Of a DNA stretch of 64,000 nt, positions 1-12,493 are shown piece after piece. The position numbers and the translations under genes are program-made. The stretch's first letter is position 1, and every line of letters begins with the position of its first letter. The DNA lies in the NCBI RefSeq assembly GCF_000613285.1, contig NZ_BAIN01000008.1, positions 1 through 64,000 on the forward strand, read 5' to 3'. Origin of the DNA: Acetobacter papayae JCM 25143. GTDB lineage: Bacteria > Pseudomonadota > Alphaproteobacteria > Acetobacterales > Acetobacteraceae. Under the pieces are notes generated by a model. That model was not told the DNA's origin and made no database searches. It was given only the letters and a program-made list of their open reading frames with translations.

Positions 1-509
1 TCGAAGGAATCGAGCAGCGCATCATAGGGGCTCAGGCCGCAGGCCTCGCCCGTGGCGCTGGCTATGGCACGGGTCAGGTTCAGCACTTCCGTCAGTGCGG
101 GGAGTAGGGCCTTGAAGTCGCTATTCTGGCGGGCATCACGCCAGGCGATTTCGCATAGTGTGGTGGCCTGTGCGTGGGCTTCCACCAGATCCTGCGGCAG
201 GACCGTGGCGCGAGTGTGCTGGCGGCGCATGGCGGCAAGGTTGGCGCGCTGCCAGTCCGTCTCGCCTGCTGGTGAACTGGCAGGCTGATCAGCCTCGGCC
301 TGATCCAGAAGGTCCGCCATGATGGGGGCTGTCAGGATTTCGTGGCGCAGCCCTTCGAGCATGGCCAGATTTTCCGACCGGCGCTCAGCCGCGCCCGAAG
401 GCATCATGACTTCCTTGTCCCACCCCAGCAGTCCAATGGCGTCCTGCAGGGAGGCAATACGGGCGAAATGGCGCTCAAGCGCGAGATAGGCCGTGTTCAT
501 GCCATACAT
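1..509 (-). CDS. Carboxypeptidase Taq-type metallocarboxypeptidase (M32), N-terminal part
   Basis: This leftward gene is cut by the left window edge; about 169 N-terminal residues are visible. They read as the helical N-terminal domain of M32 carboxypeptidases: an opening close to AYLALERHFARI, then GLLGWDKEVMMPSGAAERR and a LAMLEGLRHE stretch. This is the conserved WD-x-E-x-MMP-x-G-A region of the family. The zinc-binding HEXXH motif would lie beyond the edge, so catalytic competence cannot be judged. M32 enzymes are cytosolic metallopeptidases that remove C-terminal residues from peptides. ATG at 509 was chosen; ATG at 500 is also in frame. It diverges from mutS across about 190 bases. No frameshift is seen in the visible part. 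Confidence 0.85.
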   Translation of the reverse strand, partial: MYGMNTAYLALERHFARIASLQDAIGLLGWDKEVMMPSGAAERRSENLAMLEGLRHEILTAPIMADLLDQAEADQPASSPAGETDWQRANLAAMRRQHTRATVLPQDLVEAHAQATTLCEIAWRDARQNSDFKALLPALTEVLNLTRAIASATGEACGLSPYDALLDSF

Positions 510-702
510 GGTACAGCATCCGCCGCCCGGACGGAATGGACCGCAGGGCGGAATTTTCCCCTTCCGATCGCGTTGCGGCAATGACCGGGCGGTATGGGTC
601 GCCTACCGCTCGGGCAAAAAAGCGCTGGGGTATGGCTGAATAATGCGGGGCAGGGAGCGCAAAGCCGGTTGCCCCGTGCGGCGGCTCTTCTATGATACGG
701 GT

Positions 703-3308
703 ATGACACGACTTTCCCCCGAAGGAGCCACGCCCGCTATGGCGCAGTGGTTCATGCTCAAGGCTGAAAACCCAGAGGCCCTGCTGTTTTTTCGCATGGG
801 CGATTTTTACGAACTGTTTTTTGATGACGCCGTTACGGCGGCTTCAGCTCTTGATATCGCCCTGACAGCCCGCGGCACCCATGGGGGGGAGCCTATCTCC
901 ATGTGCGGCGTGCCTGTGGCCGCTGCCCCGGCCTATCTCGCGCGGCTGATCCGGCGCGGTTTTCGTGTGGCCGTGGCCGAGCAGACCGAAACGCCCGTCA
1001 AGGGGCGTCCCTCCAAAGGTCCGCTGGCGCGTGCTGTGGTGCGGCTGGTAACGCCCGGCACCCTGACAGAGGACGAACTGCTTGAACCCGGCCGCTCGAA
1101 TCTGCTGCTGGTGCTGGCCGGAGGGGCCGCGCGCGGGCGCAAGGCCAAGGAGGGCGAAAATCTGGGGGCGGCGTGGATCGATGTCTCCACCGGTGTGTTT
1201 GAAACTGCCAGCCTGAGTGCCAATGCGCTGCCTGCCCTGCTGGGGCGGCTGGATGCGGCGGAAATTCTCGCACCCGCAACGCTTGATCTGGCGGATTTTA
1301 CCAGCGCCGTGCACCGGATATGGCACCGCCCTCGGTGGAGACAGCGCGCGAGCGTCTGGCAGCGGCGTTTGGTGTTGCCAGCATGGATGCATTCGGCACG
1401 TTTTCGGATGAGGAAAGCATCGCCGCCGCTATGGCGGTTGAGTATGTGCGCCGCACGCAGGCGGGGCGTCTGCCGCGTCTGGCACGGCCGGTCACGCAGA
1501 ATGAGAGCGGTATTCTGGGCATAGACCCGGCAACCCGTGCGAGTCTCGACCTGCTGCGCGCGCGTGACGGCGGTACGGATCATACACTGTTTGCGGCTAT
1601 TAACCGCACCGCTAGTGCGGCGGGCGCGCGCCTGCTGGCGGAATGGCTGGCCGCTCCTTTAACCCAGCCTGCCCGTATTGCTGCGCGGCAGGAGGCATGG
1701 GGCTGGCTGCGCGAGCAGACTGTCAGCCGGGAAGGGTTGCGTGCAGCCCTGCGCAAAGCCCCCGATATTGCCCGCGCACTGGGCCGCCTGTCTGTTGGGC
1801 GGGGGCAGCCGCGTGATCTGGCGGCAATGCGTGATGGCATTCAGGCCGCGCGCGAGGCGGAGAATGCCCTGCGTGATGTGGGAGCGTTGCCGCACGAGCT
1901 TACGCGTGTCGGCGCTTTTCTGGGTGTGGCCACTGGGCTGGAACAGCAGTTGGGCCGCGCGCTGGCAGAAAATCTGCCCGCCAGACTGGATGATGGCGGG
2001 GTGATTGCGCCGGGCTACGATGCAGAACTGGATGAGCACCGTGCCCTGCGTGATGATTCGCGCCGCCTGATTGCCGCCATGCAGGCCGAATACGCCGCCC
2101 GTTATGGTGTTACGACTCTCAAGATACGCCATCACGCGCAGCTTGGTTACGTCATGGAAGTGCCGGTGGCCGCCAGCGCACGCCTAAAGGACCGGGCCGA
2201 ACTGGTTCTGCGGCAGGGCACGGCCAGCAATGCGCGTTTTGTGACGGAGGAACTGGCCAGCCTCAATACACGGATAACCGAGGCGGCGGAGCAGGCTGCC
2301 CGCCGGGAGCGCGCCGTGTTTGGCGCTCTGGTGGAGGCTGTTCTGGCAGAGGCGGACCTGCCGCCTCTGGCTCAGGCGCTGGCGGAGCTGGATGTGTTCC
2401 AGTCCTGCGCAACTCTGGCGGCGGGCGGTGCCTGGTGCACCCCGCATGTAACGGAAGATACGGCCTTTGTTCTCGAAGGCTGCCGCCACCCGGTGGTGGA
2501 GGCTGCCCTGTCTGCGGGCACGCGGTTTACACCCAATGACTGTCGCCTGCCGCCCGAACAGCGCGTGATGCTGCTGACAGGCCCCAATATGGCGGGTAAA
2601 TCCACCTTTCTGCGGCAGACGGCTCTGGCGGTCATTCTGGCGCAGGCGGGTTTTCCGGTTGCAGCGGAACGGGCCAAGCTCGGGGTGGTGGATCAGCTTT
2701 TCTCGCGCGTAGGGGCATCGGATGATCTGGCGCGGGGCCGTTCGACCTTTATGGTGGAAATGACCGAAACAGCCGCCATTCTCAATCAGGCCGGGCCACG
2801 TTCTTTGGTGGTGGTGGATGAAATTGGCCGGGGCACAGCAACGCTGGACGGGCTGGCCATTGCATGGGGCGTGCTGGAGGCGCTGCATTCGAGCGTGCGG
2901 TGCCGGACCATTTTTGCAACGCATTTCCATGAACTGGCGCGGCTGGTCGATACCCTGCCTCGCCTGAGCCTGCACACCATGGGCGTGCGCGAATGGCGTG
3001 GGCAGATCGTGTTCCTGCATGAAGTTCTGGCAGGCACCGCCAAAAAAAGCTGGGGTGTGCATGTAGCGCGGCTGGCCGGGGTGCCTGTGCCGGTTGTGGA
3101 GCGGGCTGCGCGGTTGCTCAAGGAGTTGGAGCGTGCTGAAAATACAATACCTGAGCCGCTTCCCCTTTTCGACACGCAGAAGACATTACCCCCTCCGCCG
3201 GAAAATACGTTAAGAAAACGATTAATGGAAACCGACCCTGATAGCCTGACCCCGCGCGATGCTCTGGAGCTTGTGTATGCCCTGCGCAAGGAAGCCGAGC
3301 GGACGTAA
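703..3308 (+). CDS. mutS: DNA mismatch repair protein MutS (one frameshift near 1317)
   Basis: MutS recognises mismatches and small loops and recruits MutL. The N-terminal mismatch-binding domain is clear: FFRMGDFYELFFDDA carries the Phe-x-Glu wedge. The C-terminal ABC ATPase has Walker A TGPNMAGKST, the STFMVEMTE signature region and Walker B VVVDEIGRG, followed by FATHFHEL. The frame breaks near 1317: the upstream part ends in the HRI region and the downstream frame resumes at MAPPSVETARERL. Adding one base (CGG to CGGG) joins them into a protein of about 868 residues, a normal MutS length. ATG at 703 starts the conserved N-terminus; a longer upstream reading lacks family similarity. A real truncation would give a mutator phenotype, but the window-wide error pattern makes a sequencing fault more likely. 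glnD follows after 84 bases. Confidence 0.95.
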
Positions 3309-3392
3309 GTTTCAGGCCATGGTCGGCCATGGACAGCCCAGCCCCGAAACAGACAGTTTCTAGACCCCTACAGGATCCGAACCCGAAGCCCG

Positions 3393-6356
3393 ATGTCCAC
3401 TTCTTCCGCACACGCTGCCTCTGGGCAGCAGCCTGACATGGCCGTACTGGCGGCCTTGACGCCAGAAGCCCTTGCCGCGTGCCTGACCCGTGAGCTCAGA
3501 GACGCCGCACGTGAAGAAGCGGTCATTCCCGAGCGGGAAGAGGCCGTGGCGATTTTTCGCCGTTATCTGGGCCGCTATCAGGCCGACATCCGCAACCGTT
3601 TCGAGCGCTACGAGCTCAAAGGTGCGGCAGCCGCCAAAATGATCGCGTCCTTCACGGATGTGATGCTGCGCGCCATCGTGGACCTTGCCATGCGCGCGAC
3701 CGAGATGGTGGGGCCGGATAATATGGCCATGCCTGTGGGTGGGCTTACGGGCTTTTCCATGGCGGCTACTGGCGGCTACGGGCGCGGCCTGCTGGCGCCG
3801 TTCAGCGATATTGATCTGCTGTTCCTGATTGCGGACGATGCCGGTGAGCGGGTGCACCCGCTGATCGAATACGTTCTGTATTTCCTGTGGGATCTCGGGG
3901 TGAAAGTCGGGCACGCCACCCGCACGGTCAATGAGTGTATTACCGAGCCGCCGCCGATACCACCGTGCGTACAGCCCTGCTGGATGCCCGCCTGCTGGCG
4001 GGTGATACGGCGCTGTTTGCCATGTTCGAGGCCCGCTACATTCTTGCCTGTGTGGAAGCCGGCGTGGGTGGATTCATTCAGGACAAGCGGCGCGAGCGGC
4101 TGGAGCGGCACCGCCGTTTTGGCGACAGCCCGTATCTGGTCGAGCCCAATATCAAGGAAGGGCGTGGCGGTCTGCGGGATCTGCAGACCCTGTACTGGAT
4201 GTGCCGCAACACGTTTGGCACGCGCCACGTCAAGGACCTGCTAGCCCCCGAATTTATCTGGATGGGCCTGCTGACGGAGCAGGAAGCAGCGCGCGCACGC
4301 CGTTCATGGGATTTCCTGTGGACCGTGCGGCTGCATCTGCACTACGTGGCGGGCCGGGCGGAAGAGCGTCTGACCTTTGACACCCAGCCCGTTATCGGCG
4401 CGCGCATGGGCTATACACGCCACGGCCGCCAGAATGGTGTCGAGCGCTTCATGCGCCACTACTTCCTGACCGCGCGTGAAGTCATGCGCCTGACCCATGT
4501 GCTGGAGCCTGCCGTGCTGCGGCAGGCACAGGGCCGGTGGCGCATGCCGCCAAGCCTGACGAGGCCATGCGTGAGGCCGGGTTTACGCTGCTCGATGGGC
4601 AGATTCTGCCTGACCGGGGCGTGTCGTTCGACCGCGAACCCATCAAGATGATGCAGATTCTGGACTGGGCGCGCCTGCGCCGCCGGGCTCTGCACCCTCT
4701 GGCCCGGCATGAACTGATCCGCTGGGAGCGCCGGGCCACAACCCTGCGTGACGACCCCGAGGCCGCGCGGATATTTCTCGACCTCCTGTGTGGTGATATC
4801 CCAACAGAAGAGCCGCCGCGCCCCCGCCGCCGCCTGCTGGGTTCTATCCTGCCTGCGCCAGCCCCTGCAGAAGAGCCGGGTTATGCCGTCTCCTACGGTA
4901 ATCATCCGCCTTCGGGTCATTCGCACTGGCTGCATATTCTCAATGAAACCGGCATTTTCGGGCGCCTGATCCCTGATTGGGCGCGTATTGTCGGGCAGAT
5001 GCAGTTTGATACCTACCATGTCTTTACGGTGGATGAGCACACGATCGAAGCTGTGCGCATCATGGATGAAGTCGTGGCCGGGCGCATGGCGGATGAAATT
5101 CCCATCGCCTATGAACTGGTCAAGGGCCTGCATTCACGCCGGGCGCTTTACATGTCGGTGCTGCTGCATGACGTAGCCAAGGGGCGCGGTGGCGACCATT
5201 CGGAAATCGGGGCGGAAATCGCGGCTGATCTCTGCCCGCGTCTGGGTATGTCGGGCGAGGAAACCGAGACGGTTTCATGGCTGGTTCTGCACCATCTGCT
5301 GCTCAGCCATACAGCGTTCCAGCGTGATATAGATGACCCCAAGACCATTCTGGACGTAGCCGATATCGTGCAGTCGCCCGAGCGCCTGCGCCTGCTGCTG
5401 CTGCTGACTATCGTGGATATGCGTGCGGTCAGCAGCAAGGTGTGGAACGCATGGAAAGCCACCCTGCTGCGTGAGCTTTATGTGCGTGTGGCCGAAGTGC
5501 TGGCGGGCGGTCTGTCTACCACCGAGCGCGATGTGCGCGTGCGCCACGCCAAGGATATTGCGTCGGAAGTGCTGACCGAAGACGGTCTTTCCCGTCAGGA
5601 GATCGACCGCTTTCTGGGGCTCGGTTACGCGGGGTACTGGCTGTCGTTCGATTATGAGACGCACCGCCGTCATGCCCGTCTTGTGCGCGAGGCCGATGCT
5701 GCCGATGCCCCGCTGACGGTGGACGTGCTGCCCTTGCCCGCACGCGGCGTGACGGAAGTGACTGTCTATACCGTGGACGTGCCGGGCCTGTTTTCCAAAA
5801 TTGCCGGAGCACTGGCCTTGCCGGGGCATCGATTGTCGATGCGCGCATCCATACCATGACGCATGGCATGGCGCTTGATACGTTCTGGATTCAGGATACC
5901 TCCGGGCAGGCCTATGAGGAGGCGCATCGTCTGGCGCGCCTGTCTGCACTGATCCATCAGGGCCTGAGCGGGGAGTTGGATATCGAGGCGGAAATTTCCC
6001 GTGCGGGCTTTGGTCACATGCCATTGCGTATGCGCGCCATTCATGTGCCGCCGCGTGTGGTGGTGGATAACGGTGCGTCTAACACCTACACGGTTATCGA
6101 GGTGAACGGACGCGACCGGCCCGGCCTGCTGCATGATGTGACAGAGGCCATGAACAAGGAAAACCTGCAGATTGCCTCAGCTCATATTACCACCTACGGG
6201 GTGCGGGCTGTGGACGTGTTCTACGTCAAGGATCTGTTTGGCCTCAAGATCACGGACAAGAAGCGGCTTGAGGAAATCCGCGAGCGTCTGCTCGCCGGAC
6301 TGAAAGAAGCCGAGGCCGAAGCCTCGGCGCAGGCGGCGGCGCGCTACTCCGCCTGA
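3393..6356 (+). CDS. glnD: [Protein-PII] uridylyltransferase / uridylyl-removing enzyme GlnD (three frameshifts)
   Basis: GlnD senses glutamine and adds or removes UMP on PII proteins (GlnB/GlnK), controlling nitrogen assimilation. In order: an N-terminal nucleotidyltransferase domain with GGYGRGLLAPFSDIDLLF (metal-binding DID), a helical GlnE/GlnD linker, an HD hydrolase domain with LLHDVAKGRGGDHSEIG, and two C-terminal ACT domains (EVTVYTVDVPGLFSKIAG and NTYTVIEVNGRDRPGLLHD). The reading frame breaks near 3947, 4535 and 5820. Each break is repaired by one extra G or C (for example GAG-CC to GAG-GCC). The repaired product is about 988 residues, in the usual alphaproteobacterial range. The start at 3393 gives MSTSSAH. 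It lies directly downstream of mutS and converges on a Nudix gene with only three bases between the stops. Confidence 0.93.
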
Positions 6357-6359
6357 CTG

Positions 6360-7234
6360 TCACGCCTCAGTTCGCGCCTTGTGGCCCGGGCTGGCGCTGG
6401 ACAGGCCATGGTTCAGCCCCGCACGTAGCTGTTTGCCCTCGCTGCTGGCGGGGTCAATCAGCCCGTGGCGCAGGAACAGGTCGATCAGCACCAGATTGAC
6501 GTTGAACTTGAATTCATCCGTATCCCGCACGATGCGCAGGCTTCCTCGATCGGCATCAGGGTGAAGGATTCCACCTCGCCATCAGCGGCGACAGGGGTGA
6601 AATCGGTCGGCAGATACAGGTCATAGCAATAGAGCACGTCACGCCGCAGGCCTTCGGGCCTGTCCAGTGCGTAAACGATCCGTCCTGTCCTTTCTGCGTT
6701 GTCGATCAGCGCTGGGGCTATGCTGGCCTCCTCGGCGGCTTCCTTGGTCAGGGCTTCATCCGGTGTGTGTCCGGCGGGAATACCCCCAGCAACCAGATGA
6801 TCCAGCTTGGCCGGGTCCAGCCGCTTGTTGGCGGCGCGCCGCCCTGTCCACAGATGCAGGCCTGAGTCCGTGCGCACCAGACCGTTCATATGCACACCAG
6901 CGGCCACCAGACCGAAAAGCGGCAGGGCACCACGGTCTATGCGGGCAATGGCGGGGCAGTCCACATCGGTTGCGACATCGAACAGCTCATGATGCGAGGT
7001 ATAAAAACCCTCGGCGGCAAGCTGCTCGCCCAATTGTTCGAGAGCTGCCGGGTCGGGCAGGTTGAACCCATCGGCCGCGGAGCCAAGGCCCGCCTGTGTC
7101 AGGCGGCTGAACAGGGCAGGGGTGATCCACCCGGCGGCAACCCCCGCAAGGCGGAATGGTGCGCGTGTGGCCGCAGGGTTGGCCGTGTTGCACTGCTGCA
7201 GATGTCTTAAAAAGGGAGAGGGATTGGAAAGCAT
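6360..7234 (-). CDS. DUF4743 and Nudix hydrolase domain protein (Tnr3-like; frameshift near 6540)
   Basis: The N-terminal half resembles the DUF4743 module (for example ELFDVATDVDCPAIARIDR) that precedes the Nudix domain in thiamine-pyrophosphate-related pyrophosphohydrolases. The Nudix box is recognisable as GGIPAGHTPDEAL followed by KEAAEEAS, with Lys in place of the usual Arg. As assembled the frame runs off near 6540 (MPIEEA, then unrelated residues). One added base restores a plausible C-terminus containing RDTDEFKFNVNLVLID and moves the stop to 6360-6362, giving about 291 residues. The family hydrolyses nucleoside diphosphate-linked compounds, possibly damaged thiamine diphosphate; the substrate here is not evident. 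It diverges from the Atm1-type exporter and converges on glnD. Confidence 0.8.
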
Positions 7235-7398
7235 GAAAAATCCTGTTGTCCCGCATGGTAGCCGGGTGTGGCGGATAGGCAGGGTGGTGCGCCGGAGCAG
7301 CGTACAGGGTGCTGAAAAAATCTGTTATCCGGTGTGATTGCCGATGTGGCAAGGCTTTGGGGGCTTGCAAAAAAGCGCTGGCGTGTCACATCCACAGA

Positions 7399-9258
7399 AT
7401 GTCTCGTTCGCGTCGTGCGGTGTCCGGGCCGCTTCAGAAACCCGTTTCCCTTACTTATGCCCGTCTTCTGCCCTATCTGTGGCCCAGAGGTGATCTGGCG
7501 CTGCGCGGGCGGGTGGTGCTTGTGCTGCTGGTCATGCTGGCGGGTGAGCTTGTCACGTTATGCGTGCCACTGGTTTACAGCCGGGTGGTTGACCGCTTCG
7601 TGCATCCATCCAGTCTGGCCATGGCGCCGGCTGCGCTGATAATTGGCTATGGCCTTGTCAGGCTCATATCCGCGGCCCTGACCAACCTGCGCGATGCCTT
7701 GTTCGCGCCTGTGCGCTTTCGGGTAGCGCGGCAGGCGGCGTATCGCAGCTTCCAGCACATGCACGACCTGTCACTGCGGTTCCATCTGGACCGGCGGACA
7801 GGTGTCGTTACCCGCGCCATAGAGCGCGGTACCGAGGCGGTGGAGACATTGCTGCGCATGCTCATGTCCATCTCCCCCACCATCTTGCAGTCGGTTCTGG
7901 TGCTGGCGGTTATCGGGCATCTGTTCAGCGGGTGGTATGTGGTGCTGGTGGCGGGCATGATTGTTGCCTACATCCTGTTTACGGTGCGCTTTACAACGTG
8001 GCGTCTGGGTGTGCGGCGCAAGATGAACGAAACCAACAGCGAAGCCACGGGCAAGGCGATGGACAGCCTGCTCAATTACGAGACCGTCAAATATTTCGGC
8101 AATGAGCTGCATGAAGCCAAGCGCTATGACAGCGCACAGGCGCGCTATGAGAAAGCCGCGCTGACAACGCAGTATTCGCTTGGCCTGCTCAACTTCGGGC
8201 AGGCGGCTATCGTGGCTATTTCTCTGGCCGCCATCATGCTGCTAGGCGGGCGGGATGTGCAGAGTGGGCACATTACGGTGGGCGAGTTTGTCATGCTCAA
8301 TACCTACCTGCTCCAGCTTTATGGACCGCTGAATTTTCTGGGGTCGGTCTATTCAGGTATCCGCACGGCGCTGGTCGATCTGGAGCACATGATGGGGCTG
8401 GTGGACGAAAGCATAGAGGTGGCGGATCCCGCGCAGCCATGCTCCATGGCCACGCGCCTGTCAGAGGCAGGACCGGCGGAGGTCGAGTTCCGAGATGTGC
8501 GCTTCGGCTACCGGCCTGAGCGTGAAATCCTGCACGGGGTCAGTTTTGTAGCGGCACCCGGTAGCAAGGTGGCGATTGTAGGCACAACGGGGGCGGGTAA
8601 ATCCACCATCAGCCGTCTGCTGTTCCGCTTTTACGATGTGGCTGCAGGTAGTGTGCGGGTTGATGGACACGATGTGCGCGATTACCGTCAGGCCGACCTG
8701 AGAGCCGCCATAGGTGTGGTGCCGCAGGATACGGTGCTGTTCAACGACACCATAGGCTACAACATTGCCTATGGCCGTCTGGGCGCCACACAGGATGAGG
8801 TTGAGCAGGCCGCGCGGCTCGCGCAGATTCATGATTTCATTCTCTCCCTGCCAGAAGGCTATGCCACGCAGGTGGGTGAGCGCGGGCTCAAGCTGTCCGG
8901 TGGGGAAAAGCAGCGCGTCGCCATTGCCCGGACGATTTTGAAAGACCCACGCGTTCTTGTGCTTGACGAGGCCACAAGCGCGTTGGACACACATACCGAG
9001 CAGGAAATTCAGGCTGCCCTGAAAACCGTTTCGGCCCGCCGCACCACGCTTGTCATTGCCCACCGACTATCCACAATTGTGGATGCGGATGAAATTCTGG
9101 TTATGGAGCATGGGCTTGTGGTTGAGCGGGGCACGCATGAGGCGCTGCTGGCCGCTCAGGGGCGCTACGCAGGCATGTGGGTTGCCCAGCAGGCGAAGCC
9201 GCCGCGGAAGGCTGAAAGAAGAACCCCGCCCCGAATCCGGGTGGGGGTAGAGGAGTGA
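7399..9258 (+). CDS. Atm1-type half-size ABC exporter (transmembrane plus ATPase fusion)
   Basis: This inner-membrane half-transporter is about 619 residues and would act as a homodimer. An N-terminal six-helix membrane domain (roughly residues 35-320) contains the heavy-metal/Atm1 subgroup stretch NYETVKYFGNE. The nucleotide-binding domain has Walker A GTTGAGKST, Q-loop VPQDTVLFNDT, signature LSGGEKQR and Walker B VLVLDEATSALD, then an H-loop in VIAHRLST. Atm1 homologues of alphaproteobacteria export glutathione-linked compounds and protect against metals, and the mitochondrial relatives link to Fe-S assembly. ATG at 7399 begins MSRSRRA; an upstream in-frame extension looks unconserved. The frame is intact. 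A small unknown gene begins six bases after the stop and is probably co-transcribed. Confidence 0.9.
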   Translation: MSRSRRAVSGPLQKPVSLTYARLLPYLWPRGDLALRGRVVLVLLVMLAGELVTLCVPLVYSRVVDRFVHPSSLAMAPAALIIGYGLVRLISAALTNLRDALFAPVRFRVARQAAYRSFQHMHDLSLRFHLDRRTGVVTRAIERGTEAVETLLRMLMSISPTILQSVLVLAVIGHLFSGWYVVLVAGMIVAYILFTVRFTTWRLGVRRKMNETNSEATGKAMDSLLNYETVKYFGNELHEAKRYDSAQARYEKAALTTQYSLGLLNFGQAAIVAISLAAIMLLGGRDVQSGHITVGEFVMLNTYLLQLYGPLNFLGSVYSGIRTALVDLEHMMGLVDESIEVADPAQPCSMATRLSEAGPAEVEFRDVRFGYRPEREILHGVSFVAAPGSKVAIVGTTGAGKSTISRLLFRFYDVAAGSVRVDGHDVRDYRQADLRAAIGVVPQDTVLFNDTIGYNIAYGRLGATQDEVEQAARLAQIHDFILSLPEGYATQVGERGLKLSGGEKQRVAIARTILKDPRVLVLDEATSALDTHTEQEIQAALKTVSARRTTLVIAHRLSTIVDADEILVMEHGLVVERGTHEALLAAQGRYAGMWVAQQAKPPRKAERRTPPRIRVGVEE

Positions 9259-9264
9259 AAGAAC

Positions 9265-9560
9265 ATGGCGGATACTTCATCTCAGGATACGGAAGCGCCT
9301 GCGCATCAGGCGGATGTTCCTGAAGATCTGGCGCGTTGCGCATGGTGATCGAGCATGCCATCGACCATCTGCGGCAGGAAAAATACCCGCCGCTGGCCGT
9401 GGCCTCGGCTCTGCTGGGTGGCGCGCTGGGGGTTCTGGCCCGCAGCGCGGACAAGGACACTATCCTGCGTATCCTCGACTCTGCGGCCAGCAGCGTGCGC
9501 TCGGGTGATGTCCATGCTTCCGTAAAGGCGGAAGATGGCCATGAAAGCGAGAAAGCCTGA
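9265..9560 (+). CDS. Small hypothetical protein of about 98 residues (frameshift near 9335)
   Basis: I do not recognise a family. ATG at 9265 opens MADTSSQDTEAP, and the frame closes near 9340. Adding one G (GCGCGTTG to GCGCGGTTG) joins it to a second frame reading MVIEHAIDHLRQEKYPPLAV, then an Ala/Gly/Leu-rich segment (ASALLGGALGVLARS) and an acidic, Ser-rich tail ending at 9560. The joined protein has a disordered N-terminus, an amphipathic helical middle and a charged tail. It starts six bases after the Atm1-type exporter, so it is probably translationally coupled to it, and lies upstream of the rpmB promoter. Function unknown. Confidence 0.6.
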
Positions 9561-9569
9561 GGTAAACCC

Positions 9570-9598
9570 TTGACTGGAAGCGTTGGCTAAGTCATAAG
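9570..9598 (+). promoter_or_regulatory. Candidate sigma-70 type promoter for rpmB
   Basis: TTGACT (9570-9575) and CATAAG (9593-9598) are separated by 17 bases, close to the TTGACA-N17-TATAAT consensus. They lie about 80 bases upstream of the rpmB start. No transcription start has been measured; this is a sequence match only. Confidence 0.45.
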
Positions 9599-9679
9599 CC
9601 GCGCCAATCCCGAATGTGGTTGCCGGGTTCTGTCTCGGCCCTCTGTTCCTACTATTTTTGTTAAGACAAGGATGAGACA

Positions 9680-9985
9680 ATGTCCCGTCGTTGCCAGATC
9701 ACCGGCAAGGGCGTGCTGACCGGAAACAACGTCAGTCATGCCAACAACAAGACCCGCCGCCGCTTTCTGCCCAACCTGCAGGAAGCCTCCCTCATGTCCG
9801 AAACGCTCGGTTCTTCCGTGCGTATGCGCGTGACGGCACGTGGCCTGCGTACCATTGAGCACAATGGCGGGCTTGATGCCTTCCTGCTGGGTACGGCCAA
9901 CCGCAAGCTCCCGACCGAAGCGCTCGTGATCAAGCGCCGTCTGCAGCGTGCTCAGGCCAAGAAGCAGGCTGCTGTTAGCGCCTGA
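9680..9985 (+). CDS. rpmB: 50S ribosomal protein L28
   Basis: The 101-residue product begins [20 protein letters not shown], the typical L28 opening with the basic stretch [13 protein letters not shown], and ends in a Lys/Gln/Ala-rich tail. L28 is a small protein of the large ribosomal subunit. The length is normal for alphaproteobacteria. It is preceded by an A/G-rich ribosome binding region (AAGGATGAG) and the promoter candidate at 9570. fusA follows after about 230 bases that contain a GC-rich hairpin. Confidence 0.97.
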   Translation: MSRRCQITGKGVLTGNNVSHANNKTRRRFLPNLQEASLMSETLGSSVRMRVTARGLRTIEHNGGLDAFLLGTANRKLPTEALVIKRRLQRAQAKKQAAVSA

Positions 9986-10006
9986 TTTCAGAGGTTCTGC
10001 CGTGTT

Positions 10007-10046
10007 CGGGCCGGGCTGTGTCTCCATGTGGGGCGCGTCCGGCCCG
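10007..10046 (+). other. GC-rich hairpin between rpmB and fusA
   Basis: CGGGCCGG at 10007-10014 pairs perfectly with CCGGCCCG at 10039-10046 across a 24-base loop. No T-tract follows, so this is not a textbook intrinsic terminator. It may be an attenuating or mRNA-end structure. The rest of the 9986-10213 gap shows no gene. Confidence 0.4.
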
Positions 10047-10213
10047 TGCGGTTAAGTATCTGGTTTCATGCCAGGTGTTTTCATGTTTCTCGGCCGGTGT
10101 CCGTCAGCCGGAATGCCTGAAGGCTTGACCTGAGGGCGATATCCGCGGTGTTCGGCGGCCACAGGCGCGAAGGGGCTCTCCCGTCGCGCCTCGCCTGTTT
10201 TCTGGAGGTTTTC

Positions 10214-12301
<2,088 letters not shown>

Positions 12302-12332
12302 TTTCACGCTGCGCCGTAAGGCAGTAGAACAG

Positions 12333-12370
12333 GGCCGTCTCCCTACAAGGGAGGCGGCCTTTTCTTTTTG
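12333..12370 (+). terminator. Intrinsic terminator after fusA
   Basis: GGCCGTCTCCC (12333-12343) pairs with GGGAGGCGGCC (12349-12359) with one G-T wobble and a short loop, and is followed by TTTTCTTTTT. It lies about 30 bases after the fusA stop. Confidence 0.85.
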
Positions 12371-12437
12371 TGGGGTGCTCGGGCGGGGCTGTGGAAGCTC
12401 ATGGCAAGCTCCGCTACCGAAGGCCAGAAAAGCAAAA

Positions 12438-12468
12438 GGCCACGCTGCGAAACAGCGTGGCCCTTTTT
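12438..12468. terminator. Bidirectional terminator between fusA and the convergent PEPC-family gene
   Basis: GGCCACGCTG (12438-12447) and CAGCGTGGCC (12453-12462) form a perfect 10-bp stem with a five-base loop. A T-run follows on the + strand, and an A-rich stretch precedes the stem, which gives a T-tract on the - strand. It can end transcription from both converging genes. Confidence 0.85.
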
Positions 12469-12493
12469 GTGAGCGGAATTGGGAGGGGAAGGG

